Shown: positions 42,113-50,063 of the stretch, piece by piece
Numbering within the stretch: position 1 is the first letter of the stretch
How the letters are laid out: the number at the start of each line of letters is the position of its first letter
Assembly: GCA_021825365.1 (NCBI GenBank)
Contig: JAKAHR010000001.1
Span: 124,001-188,000 of the forward strand
Length of the DNA: 64,000 bases
Direction of reading: 5' to 3'
DNA from: Nitrospirota bacterium
GTDB lineage: Bacteria; Nitrospirota; Thermodesulfovibrionia; Thermodesulfovibrionales; UBA6898
Translations under genes and position numbers: made by a program
The notes under the pieces: generated by a model
Seen by the model: only the letters and a program-made list of their open reading frames with translations
The model's database searches: none
What the model was told of the DNA's origin: nothing

Positions 42113-43480
42113 GTGGCAACCGTTCAGATGCAGCTTGCCGGAAAAGAAGAAGGTCTGTGGGAAAGCATATGGGATCTCTCCTGGCCGATGCTGATCATCA
42201 TGATCTTCAACTTCTTCGTCGGGCTGGCGGACATCTATGTCGCCGGCCTGATCGGTCCCGCGGTCCAGGCTGCGGTGGGATTCATCACGCAGATATATTT
42301 CTTCGTCATCATCCTGGCCAACGCGATCAGCATAGGAACTCTTGCACTCGTCGCCCGCGCCATCGGAGAAGGGAACCGGGCAAAGGCGATGAGTATCGCC
42401 AGGCAGTCGCTCCTCTTCAGTCTCCTGGTCGGCTGCTGCCTCACCCTTCCGGGGGTCCTCTTTCCGGGCGAGATCATAGCGCTTGCCGGCTTCCCGGAAG
42501 AGATCAGGGAGATAGCCGTACGCTTCCTTCAGATCTTTTCCCTCGCCCTTGGCCCGAACTACATCCTTATCATCTCAAACGCCGTCTTCCGCGCTGTCGG
42601 TGACGTGAAGAAGCCGCTCTACACGATGTCTTTCGTGAGCCTGATAAACATCCTGGGCGACTTCGTCCTCGTCGTGGGGATCGCCTCCTACCCGGGGATG
42701 GGATATATCGGGATCGCCATCGCAACCGCCTCGTCTGTCTTCGCGGGCATGGTGATCAACCTTTTGCTCTTCACCCTCGGCTGGTGGCAGGGGATCTACC
42801 ACAGGCCGTACTCCCTCTCGTTCGGGGAGGTCCGCAGGATCATCAGGGTCGGCTGGCCGGCTGCGATGCTCCAGATCGCCTGGAGCGCGGGGTACATCCT
42901 CCTGTACAACATACTCGGCAGGCTGGGGGACCGCAGCATCATTGCCATCGCCTCGATAACCAACGGCCTCAGGATCGAGGCGATCGTGTTTCTCCCCGCC
43001 TTTGCACTGAACATGGCTGCGTCGGTGCTGATAGGTCAAAGCCTCGGCTCAGGAAACCCCGGCCGCGCCGAGGCGCTTGGATGGAAGATCGCCAAGGCCG
43101 GGGTCTGGATCACCGGTGTCATGTCGCTGGTCATCTTCGCCACCGCGGACCGGCTCGCCTCCGGTCTCACGACAAACCCCGCGGTGCTCGCCGAGACCGC
43201 CCGTTACCTTCGTTTCAACATGACGGTCGAGCCCTTCATGGCCCTCAGCATGGTCCTCGGCGGCGGGCTTCAGGGAGCCGGCGACACGAGGGGCACCATG
43301 TGGATCATCATCGCATCGATGTGGTTCATCAGGCTGCCCCTCGCCTATTACCTGGGCATCGGGCTCGACTATGGACCGGCCGGGGTGTGGACGGCGATGA
43401 TATCCTCCATGGTCTTTCAGGGGGTCTTCATGACGCTCCGCTTCCGCGGCGGCCGGTGGAAAGAGATACAACTGGACTGA
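42113..43480 (+). CDS. MATE-family efflux transporter
   Basis: About 455 residues with twelve membrane helices in two related halves, the MATE/NorM topology. N-half features include SWPMLIIMIFNFFVGLADIYVAGLIGP and the C-half GWPAAMLQIAWSAGYILLYN and GGGLQGAGDTRGTMW. It exports organic compounds driven by a sodium or proton gradient. GTG start with GAGGGAG upstream; an ATG five codons later is possible. The next gene begins 4 bases after the stop, so the two form an operon. Confidence 0.88.
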   Translation: MATVQMQLAGKEEGLWESIWDLSWPMLIIMIFNFFVGLADIYVAGLIGPAVQAAVGFITQIYFFVIILANAISIGTLALVARAIGEGNRAKAMSIARQSLLFSLLVGCCLTLPGVLFPGEIIALAGFPEEIREIAVRFLQIFSLALGPNYILIISNAVFRAVGDVKKPLYTMSFVSLINILGDFVLVVGIASYPGMGYIGIAIATASSVFAGMVINLLLFTLGWWQGIYHRPYSLSFGEVRRIIRVGWPAAMLQIAWSAGYILLYNILGRLGDRSIIAIASITNGLRIEAIVFLPAFALNMAASVLIGQSLGSGNPGRAEALGWKIAKAGVWITGVMSLVIFATADRLASGLTTNPAVLAETARYLRFNMTVEPFMALSMVLGGGLQGAGDTRGTMWIIIASMWFIRLPLAYYLGIGLDYGPAGVWTAMISSMVFQGVFMTLRFRGGRWKEIQLD

Positions 43481-43484
43481 CAGC

Positions 43485-44699
43485 ATGCTGAAACTCTTCA
43501 ACTCCCTTGGACGGAAGATGGAGGTCTTCAGACCCGTTAACAGGCGGCTGGTCACCCTGTTCACCTGCGGCCCGTCCGTGTACCAGCCGTCGCACATCGG
43601 AAACTTCAGGACTTTTCTTTTCGAGGACGTCCTCGTGCGATACCTCGAGTATGCGGGCTACACCGTCAGGCGCGGCATGAATTTCACGGACATCGAGGAC
43701 AAGGCGATCGAGGAGGCTGCACGGAGGAGGAAGACCGTCGGCCAGATCGCGGGCGTTAATATCAGGCGGTTCATCGCCGAGATGAGGAGCCTGAGGATGA
43801 AGGTGCCTGACTACCTGCCGACCGCCTCTGCCACGGTCGATGAGGCTGCTTCGCTCGTTGCGGAACTGCTCAGAAAGGGGGTCGCGTACCGGCACGGCTT
43901 TCATGTCTACTTCGATCCGCTGAAATTCCGGGGCTTTGGAAAACTGTATGGGCTGGACATGAGATCATGGCCGGTGCGGAAGCGCCGCTTCCACAAGGAC
44001 ACCTACCCGGGGATGCGGTGGAACCGGGGAGACTTCATCCTCTGGCATGGATGCGACGATCCTGCTGTCTATTGCTGGCAAACGGAGATCGGCAGGGGCA
44101 GACCCTCCTGGAATGTCCAGGATGCAGGGATGGTGTCACGGTTCCTCACGGAGACGCTTTCCCTTTATTGCGGGGGGATCGACAACCTTATCAGGCACCA
44201 TGACTACAGCAAGGCGATTATCGAATCAGTACGGCCCTACCCGATGGCCCGGTTCTGGCTTCATTGCAACCACCTCTATGTGGACGGCAGGAAAATGTCC
44301 AAAAGTCTCGGCAACATCCATTATATCGGGTCGCTCCGCAGACAGGGGTTCCGCACCGGGGAGATACGCTTCTTCCTCATCTACGGACACTATCGGGACC
44401 GCCTCATCTATTCGGCCCGGAATATGGCAGCCGCAGCCGGGAGGCTGCGGGATTTCAGGGCCAGGATTCGTCAGTTACAAAGAAAGGCATCGCCCTCGTC
44501 CGCTGCAGGAAGGGTCGCTACGAGGCTGAAAGACCTCTTCATCTCTCACATGGATAATGACCTTGATGTGCGAGGAGCCTTCGATGCGGTGCATGCGGAG
44601 ATTGCCGCAACCGACATCCGAAGACTGTCTCCCCAAGAGGCTGCCGGCGCCATCGCCTGCCTGAGGGAGATTGATGAGGTGCTGCAGGTCCTCTTCTGA
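43485..44699 (+). CDS. Cysteinyl-tRNA synthetase-like class I ligase lacking most zinc ligands
   Basis: 404 residues, 50-80 fewer than a typical CysRS. The class I core is intact: CGPSVYQPSHIGNFR (the HIGH-type motif) near residue 28, NFTDIEDKAIEEA, and KMSKSLGN near residue 270. Of the four CysRS zinc ligands only the first (CGPSVY) is obvious. The WHIEC motif reads WNVQD, and the FPHHENE motif reads IRHHDYS. That leaves no Cys and no Glu at those positions. The zinc normally reads the cysteine thiol, so a different substrate or a non-tRNA ligase role (as in MshC) is likely. The C-terminal anticodon domain is shortened. It is coupled to a MATE exporter. Confidence 0.85.
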   Translation: MLKLFNSLGRKMEVFRPVNRRLVTLFTCGPSVYQPSHIGNFRTFLFEDVLVRYLEYAGYTVRRGMNFTDIEDKAIEEAARRRKTVGQIAGVNIRRFIAEMRSLRMKVPDYLPTASATVDEAASLVAELLRKGVAYRHGFHVYFDPLKFRGFGKLYGLDMRSWPVRKRRFHKDTYPGMRWNRGDFILWHGCDDPAVYCWQTEIGRGRPSWNVQDAGMVSRFLTETLSLYCGGIDNLIRHHDYSKAIIESVRPYPMARFWLHCNHLYVDGRKMSKSLGNIHYIGSLRRQGFRTGEIRFFLIYGHYRDRLIYSARNMAAAAGRLRDFRARIRQLQRKASPSSAAGRVATRLKDLFISHMDNDLDVRGAFDAVHAEIAATDIRRLSPQEAAGAIACLREIDEVLQVLF

Positions 44700-44753
44700 G
44701 GGTACGGCATCAAGACAGGGGAAGCGGAACAGCACCAAGAGGTCTCTTACCAG

Positions 44754-45476
44754 TCAGGAGCCATCCCCGCCGGCGGCCTTGTCCGCGACAGCATCGACAG
44801 TCGCCAGGTAGTCGATAAATTCCGAAAGCACTGACCTGTCGTAGTCCGTCAGGTCCGAAAACTCGACGGCTATCTCATAGCGTACCCGCCCCCTCTGCTT
44901 CGTCTCATCGCAGGAGACGACCCTGCCCTGAAAATGTATGGGGGTTTCATCAATCGCCAGTTCCATGGGGACACTGACACCGGCGCCGATACCCTGGCCG
45001 GCCTCGATGAGCATGCCGCTCAGGCTGATCACCTTGACGATGTACTGTGCGGGGAAATCCAGGATCGCCTGGGTCGGCGTCTTTATATGGAACCGTACCG
45101 TACGCCGGTGTTCGACCTGCACCCTCCCTGCGTCTTTGCGCTCATGCGCAACATCTTCGAGGAACGCAGCGACCTTTCTTGCGGAATCCTCCTTGAACAT
45201 CATACCCGCCGTGTACACCGGCACCCTCTCCCCGTCGGATCTCACAACGGTTCCGCTCAGGGCAGACCGGACTACGGTCCCCTGGACATTGAGCGCCCTT
45301 TCCCTGTCCTGGAGTTTGACCTGATAAGTGGTGCCCATATTCAGTCTCTTGTCAGCCCTCAGGGCGATCCCGCCGGCACTGATATCGATGATCTCAACCG
45401 TATTGGCAAAGATCATCTGTCCGCTGATTTCCATGATATCCAGGCTGTATCTCTTGTGCCGCCGCTTGTTCCGCAC
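44754..45476 (-). CDS. Protein with two PilZ domains
   Basis: 240 residues. First PilZ domain (about 3-110) with RRHKRYSLD and DISAGG; second (about 125-225) with RRTVRF and SLSG. Only the first fits the full c-di-GMP binding pattern (RXXXR and DXSXXG); the second has VISLSG and may be structural, although RRTVR is present. It is a cytoplasmic effector without an output domain. GTG start with GGGGAGG 8 bases upstream; the frame is open 39 codons earlier. It is divergent from the Tudor-like gene. Confidence 0.82.
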   Translation of the reverse strand: MRNKRRHKRYSLDIMEISGQMIFANTVEIIDISAGGIALRADKRLNMGTTYQVKLQDRERALNVQGTVVRSALSGTVVRSDGERVPVYTAGMMFKEDSARKVAAFLEDVAHERKDAGRVQVEHRRTVRFHIKTPTQAILDFPAQYIVKVISLSGMLIEAGQGIGAGVSVPMELAIDETPIHFQGRVVSCDETKQRGRVRYEIAVEFSDLTDYDRSVLSEFIDYLATVDAVADKAAGGDGS

Positions 45477-45510
45477 CGAAGGACCTCCCCCGTCACTGCG
45501 TCTCGCCCTG

Positions 45511-45539
45511 ATTATATCGCATCCGCACTTAATCGCCAA
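45511..45539 (-). promoter_or_regulatory. Promoter of the double-PilZ gene
   Basis: TTGGCG (45534-45539), a 17-base spacer and a perfect TATAAT (45511-45516) lie 34 bases upstream of the GTG start. Confidence 0.55.
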
Positions 45540-45550
45540 GTCCCTTCTGC

Positions 45551-45556
45551 TATAAT
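45551..45556 (+). promoter_or_regulatory. Probable -10 element of the CarD/Tudor-like gene
   Basis: A perfect TATAAT lies 29 bases upstream of the ATG at 45586. No good -35 is seen at the usual distance. It is back-to-back with the promoter of the PilZ gene. Confidence 0.4.
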
Positions 45557-45585
45557 GGGTCTGACATCCTTTGCGAGGTGAAGGC

Positions 45586-46122
45586 ATGAACATTCACACG
45601 GGAAAGACCGTTTATCACCCGGAATTCGGCGCCGGAAGGGTCGTCAATATGGAGCCGGAACGCATTGTGGTCAGCTTTATCAGGTCCGGAGTGAAGTATT
45701 TCAATCCTGCCGAGGCCGAAGAGATGCTGGGCGAAACACCCCCTGAAGACGAGGACCCCGGGGGGGAGCCGGTGGAAATGGAAGATCTGAAGGCAGCTAT
45801 CAGGGAAGTTCTCAGGGAAGAAGGGGTCACCGGAGAGACCGTCATGGCCGAGAAGTGGGAAGGCGGCCGGATGATTCTGATGCCGGGCAAGCCCGGTCTT
45901 CAGGAAAAGGAGATACCGGTAGATTCAGTCTTCCACAAGATCGTCATGATCCGTGACCGCCTGCGGGTGCTCGAACAGAACATCAACTCGCACGAAAAAC
46001 TCTCGGACGCGGACAAGATAAATCTGCAACAGTACGTCACCCGCTGTTACGGCTCTCTGACGACCTTCAATGTGCTTTTCGCCGACAAGAGGGACTGGTT
46101 CGTCGGCGAAAAGAGCAAGTAG
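45586..46122 (+). CDS. Protein with N-terminal CarD/Tudor-like domain, function unknown
   Basis: 178 residues. The first ~45 residues (GKTVYHPEFGAGRVVNMEPERIVVSF then YFNPAEAEEML) look like the small beta-barrel of CarD/CdnL RNA polymerase-binding domains or Tudor-like folds, where HPxFGxGxV is the characteristic opening. A Glu/Pro/Asp-rich linker (about 48-62) leads to a helical region (about 65-175) with no named family. The protein is acidic and cytoplasmic. It may bind RNA polymerase or another protein; this rests on the N-terminus only. Ribosome binding site GAGGTGAAG. Confidence 0.65.
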   Translation: MNIHTGKTVYHPEFGAGRVVNMEPERIVVSFIRSGVKYFNPAEAEEMLGETPPEDEDPGGEPVEMEDLKAAIREVLREEGVTGETVMAEKWEGGRMILMPGKPGLQEKEIPVDSVFHKIVMIRDRLRVLEQNINSHEKLSDADKINLQQYVTRCYGSLTTFNVLFADKRDWFVGEKSK

Positions 46123-46129
46123 ACGGCCC

Positions 46130-46564
46130 CTATCGCGGAGCCTCGTTGAGAACCAGCCAGTAGAGGCCAAGCTGCTGGACCGCCTTCGCAAACTGGTCAA
46201 AATCAACCGGCTTCCGGACGTAGCTGTTCGCCCCGAACCGGTAGCTCTCCACCCGATCAGCGTCTTCGTTCGACGTGGTGAGTACGACAACCGGAAGCAA
46301 TTTCGTCCTCTCGTCCGAGCGCAGACGCTGCAGGACCTCGATTCCCCCCAACCGGGGCATATTGATGTCCAGCAGTATCACCTGGGGCATGGAGCGCGTG
46401 TCTCTGCCCGCGTGCTCCCCCGTGCCGAAGAGGTAGTCGAGCGCCCTGACGCCGTCGCTGGCGATCACCACCTCGTTCAGGATATTGCTCTTCCTCAGGG
46501 CGCGCAATGTCAGTTTCACGTCATCCTGATTGTCTTCTACCAGAAGGATAACCTTGTTCTTCAT
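46130..46564 (-). CDS. Single-domain response regulator
   Basis: 144 residues, receiver domain only, of the Rcp1-like type. The acidic pair is EDN, the phospho-acceptor Asp lies in ILLDINMPRLGG (near residue 66), the Thr/Ser is in VVVLTTS and the Lys in YVRKPVDF. It follows the MEDS histidine kinase gene by 49 bases and is its probable phosphorylation partner. Confidence 0.9.
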   Translation of the reverse strand: MKNKVILLVEDNQDDVKLTLRALRKSNILNEVVIASDGVRALDYLFGTGEHAGRDTRSMPQVILLDINMPRLGGIEVLQRLRSDERTKLLPVVVLTTSNEDADRVESYRFGANSYVRKPVDFDQFAKAVQQLGLYWLVLNEAPR

Positions 46565-46613
46565 CCGTCCTTACTCGATTCCTTTCTCATGTCATTATTG
46601 TCGATATGCACAT

Positions 46614-49172
46614 CTACCTGAGAGTGAAATAGAACGCCGCCCCTTCCCCTTTGACGCCTTCGGCCCATACACGCCCGCCGTGGCGATGAATAATGCGCTG
46701 CACCGTCGCCAGCCCTATCCCCGTGCCGGCGAACTCGGACGCCTCATGCAGACGCTGGAAAGGCCTGAAGAGCTTGTCAGCATACGCCATGTCAAAGCCG
46801 GCTCCGTTGTCCCTCACGACATAGGCAGCCTCTCCTTCGATCAGGACCGGACCAAACTCGATACGCCCCTTCGCTGCCCTCCCGGTAAATTTCCATGCGT
46901 TGCCGAGCAGATTTTGGAGAAGAACGTAGAGCAGCCTCTCGTCTCCGTCGTCAACCATGCCTTCGGAGATGACCACCTCCACCTCGCGGCCGGGCTGGGA
47001 CTTCCTGAGATCCCCGGCAATATGCAGGGCCAGACCGCTCAGGTTCACCTCCCGGTGGACAATCTCGCTGCGGGAAAGACGCGACAGGTTAAGAAGACCG
47101 TCTATGAGAAGCCCCATGCGCTGGCTCGCCGCACGGATTCGCAGGAGCGAGTCTTTGCCGTTTTCATCCAGTTTCTCCCCGTAGTCCTCAAGGATCTCCT
47201 GGCTGAACCCATCGATGCTCCGAAGCGGGGCCCGCAGATCGTGTGAAACAGAGTAGCTGAAGGCCTCGAGCTCCCTGTTCGCGGTGGAAAGTTCATCGAT
47301 CTTCCGCTGCAACTGTTCATTAAGAGACGTTATCCGCCTCTCGGCCTCCTTGGTCTCCGTAATATCATGGGCAACATGCACCGACCCGATAAGCCGCCCC
47401 TGCTTATCGTGTAACGGAGTCGTGCTGACCAGGAAGTCGCCCCCGATACTTTTTTCATGTATTTCCTCACAATGCGGCCTGCCATCACTGATCGTGCGTG
47501 CATGCGGGCAAAAAGACGGCGGCTCAGACATCCCATGCACCTGTTGATAGCAGGGCAGGCCGACACACTCCTCAGGCTTCACCCCCAGCCGCCGCGCCAT
47601 CGGCTCATTGACCCTCATGATCCGGTGCCTGTTGTTGATAATCGCGATCATGTCCGGCACGCTGTCGAAGGTCCGTTCCCACTCCTCTTTGGCCCGGACG
47701 AGCGATTCCTCCGCCCTCTTGCGCGACATCGCGGTGGCAACCAGGTCAGCGATCGTCCGCATCAGGTCGATTTCGTCATCACTGAAATGACAACGGCTGC
47801 GCGTTCCGAAAGAGAGAGTCCCGATCGTCCTCCCCTGGCAGATGAGGGGATGGCAGACGTAGGCCTTCATGCCGAGTGAGCGGACGAGGGCCGTCCTCTC
47901 ATCCGGCGTATTGGGTATATCCTCGGCGATGACCCTTCGGCCGTCCCTGGCGACGCATCCGCAGACAGCAGACCCGACATCGAGCCATTCGATCTCCTGT
48001 GCCGTCGACCCTGGAATCCCGCAATGGGCATTCAGATGCAGCCGCTGCGCATTGTCATCCATCAGGTAATTAAAGAAGGCATGGCAATCAAGGTGGTCCA
48101 TCACCCTTTCACAGATGGCCTGCACGATTCCTTCGGGTGTCTCGCTGGCCAAAAGCAGACGTGAAGATTCCGCAAGGATCTCCAGCTTCAGGTTGATCCT
48201 CCGCAAGGCCTCCTCACCCGCCTTGCGCTCTGTAATATCGCTCAGGGTCACCGCAAAATACCCTTTGTGCGGACTGAAGGCGGAGACCGAATACCATTTC
48301 CCGAGCGCCTTTGAGTAGCTCTCAAAGTGAACGGGATTTCCAGTCAGCGCGACGTTTCCGAACTTTTCAATCCAGTCGGCGGGGTCCTGCTCGATGCCTG
48401 GAAGGACTTCTGTCACCCTCTTCCCGACGATGCCTGTCCCCTTAAGTCCCGTGAGCCTCTCAAAGGCGCTGTTCACCTCGAGGAAGACGCAGTCGCACGG
48501 CCTTCCCCGGGGATCAAGCACTATCCGGTGATAGGCAAAGCCCTCGGACATGTTGCTGAAGAGGGACTGGAGTTTTTCCTCGCTCCTTTTGAGGGCGGCC
48601 TTCATCGACCGCGCCTCGGTGCTCTCGATGACCTCCCATCTGCCGGCGTTCCGCACCAGGGCAAAATGGTGGCTCTTTACGACCTCCATGAGGCCGACTG
48701 CGCTGAATTCGTCACGGGGATAGGAAAAGGCGGCGATCGCATTGTGGCTGCTCACGACCTCCGCCTGCGCAAAGATGTCCTTGCCCTCATCCCCATTCGT
48801 GGAGGCATTGCACGCAAGCCTCAGCCCGTCAAACCCGCCGGAGACCGCCTTGTCGACCCCCGCAAGGACAGACTTGCCGGACTTCCCTCCCCTCGAGTGC
48901 CATCGGCTGTACGGTATGATCTCGATCTGCCCCTTCCTGTCATACTCCTCAAAATGGGGCACTTCCCTTTCGAGCGCCTTCCTCGCATCCGCCGCGGAGA
49001 GCGGCTCCGACGTCACCCACACGCAGAGCTCGTTGTTTTCAAGCCCGCTTCTGAAGTACGGCACAAGCAGGTCGAACAGGTCCTGGGCGGTTTGGTAAAA
49101 CTGACAGAAATGGCTGCCCCAGGGAAGGTCATCAATAAGGGCGATGCCTGATTTCCGTTTATCGAAGTGCAT
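46614..49172 (-). CDS. MEDS-PAS-GAF-PAS sensor histidine kinase
   Basis: 852 residues, cytoplasmic. Order: MEDS domain (about 8-180, with LPWGSHFCQFYQT), PAS domain (about 205-320), GAF domain (about 340-480), PAS domain (about 495-615), HisKA with SYSVSHDLRAPLRSIDGF, and HATPase with NLLGNAWKFT, DNGAGFDM and GTGIGLATVQRI. MEDS domains occur in proteins sensing small organic ligands in methanogens and methylotrophs (DcmR). The GAF and second PAS region contain several cysteines. It is followed by its response regulator and preceded by a stand-alone MEDS protein. Confidence 0.92.
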   Translation of the reverse strand: MHFDKRKSGIALIDDLPWGSHFCQFYQTAQDLFDLLVPYFRSGLENNELCVWVTSEPLSAADARKALEREVPHFEEYDRKGQIEIIPYSRWHSRGGKSGKSVLAGVDKAVSGGFDGLRLACNASTNGDEGKDIFAQAEVVSSHNAIAAFSYPRDEFSAVGLMEVVKSHHFALVRNAGRWEVIESTEARSMKAALKRSEEKLQSLFSNMSEGFAYHRIVLDPRGRPCDCVFLEVNSAFERLTGLKGTGIVGKRVTEVLPGIEQDPADWIEKFGNVALTGNPVHFESYSKALGKWYSVSAFSPHKGYFAVTLSDITERKAGEEALRRINLKLEILAESSRLLLASETPEGIVQAICERVMDHLDCHAFFNYLMDDNAQRLHLNAHCGIPGSTAQEIEWLDVGSAVCGCVARDGRRVIAEDIPNTPDERTALVRSLGMKAYVCHPLICQGRTIGTLSFGTRSRCHFSDDEIDLMRTIADLVATAMSRKRAEESLVRAKEEWERTFDSVPDMIAIINNRHRIMRVNEPMARRLGVKPEECVGLPCYQQVHGMSEPPSFCPHARTISDGRPHCEEIHEKSIGGDFLVSTTPLHDKQGRLIGSVHVAHDITETKEAERRITSLNEQLQRKIDELSTANRELEAFSYSVSHDLRAPLRSIDGFSQEILEDYGEKLDENGKDSLLRIRAASQRMGLLIDGLLNLSRLSRSEIVHREVNLSGLALHIAGDLRKSQPGREVEVVISEGMVDDGDERLLYVLLQNLLGNAWKFTGRAAKGRIEFGPVLIEGEAAYVVRDNGAGFDMAYADKLFRPFQRLHEASEFAGTGIGLATVQRIIHRHGGRVWAEGVKGEGAAFYFTLR

Positions 49173-49234
49173 GGAATACCCTGGTTACTGATACATAGGC
49201 GAAATGGCCCCCGCAGACGGCTGCATATACTCCT

Positions 49235-49855
49235 CTACGGAATACGGCCAAGGCCGGAAGCGGGCATGCTGACGATCTGCCATGCGCCGCGGTTCATCGC
49301 CAGCGCAAACTCATGGTTCCTGACGACGTCCATGATCTCCACGACACCGCACTTCTTGAGGGAGTAGGTGCAGAGGACGAGCAGGCGGGTGCCGCCGATC
49401 ACGTTGTTGATCTCCGCCTCATAGCAGGCGAAATCGTCCCAATCCTTTTTATTGTCGATCCAGTAGGGGTTGCCGCTCACCCGCATCCCCGCAAACCCCC
49501 GCGACAACGCCTCGTCATGTTTTTCCATCCACATGTCCAGCGTACGCTGAAGGTCGAATTTCCCGCCCTTCAGGTACCAGTCCGTGTAGGGGAATATCTC
49601 CATCTGCCCCTTCTCCAGGCAGGACTTGAAATCAGGCACCCCCCTCTTCATCGCCCGCAGGGCGTCCTCGTCCGTGACAAAGTCCGACGTGACCCATATG
49701 CAGAGTTCGTTGCTCTGGAGTCCCGCCCTGAAGTAAGGCACGAGCACGTACAGCAGATCCTTCTTGGTGCGGTAGAACTGACAGAAATGACTGCCCCAGG
49801 GAAGGTCCCCGATCAGGGCTATCCCCGAATTCCTCTTCTCGGAATCAGATTTCAT
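49235..49855 (-). CDS. Stand-alone MEDS-domain protein
   Basis: 206 residues consisting almost entirely of a MEDS domain, closely similar to the N-terminus of the neighbouring kinase (both share the LPWGSHFCQFY segment and the NELC(I/V)WVTS segment). It lies 62 bases upstream of the kinase gene on the same strand, with GAGGTG before the ATG. It may be a soluble sensor or a competitor of the kinase input domain. A paralogous duplication is the likely origin. Confidence 0.85.
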   Translation of the reverse strand: MKSDSEKRNSGIALIGDLPWGSHFCQFYRTKKDLLYVLVPYFRAGLQSNELCIWVTSDFVTDEDALRAMKRGVPDFKSCLEKGQMEIFPYTDWYLKGGKFDLQRTLDMWMEKHDEALSRGFAGMRVSGNPYWIDNKKDWDDFACYEAEINNVIGGTRLLVLCTYSLKKCGVVEIMDVVRNHEFALAMNRGAWQIVSMPASGLGRIP

Positions 49856-50063
49856 GAGCCAGCACCTCCTGATCCCCCTATTTATTCATGCCAAAAAATT
49901 AATCTCCCGCGGAGCCGCCGGTACAGGGGATAGCCCGCGCTCCTGCCCGGATACTTCAGGCAACGTGTCCACGATGTATGATGATTTTTTATAACACAGG
50001 GCTGTTTCACACTGCAAGAGCCAAACGTGTTGTACGGCAGGGAGATTTCGAGATTGCAGGGGG

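Noticed and set aside
49856-49910. Possible sigma-54 promoter upstream of the stand-alone MEDS gene (TTGGCATG)
   Set aside because: The -12 GC element is missing at the required distance.
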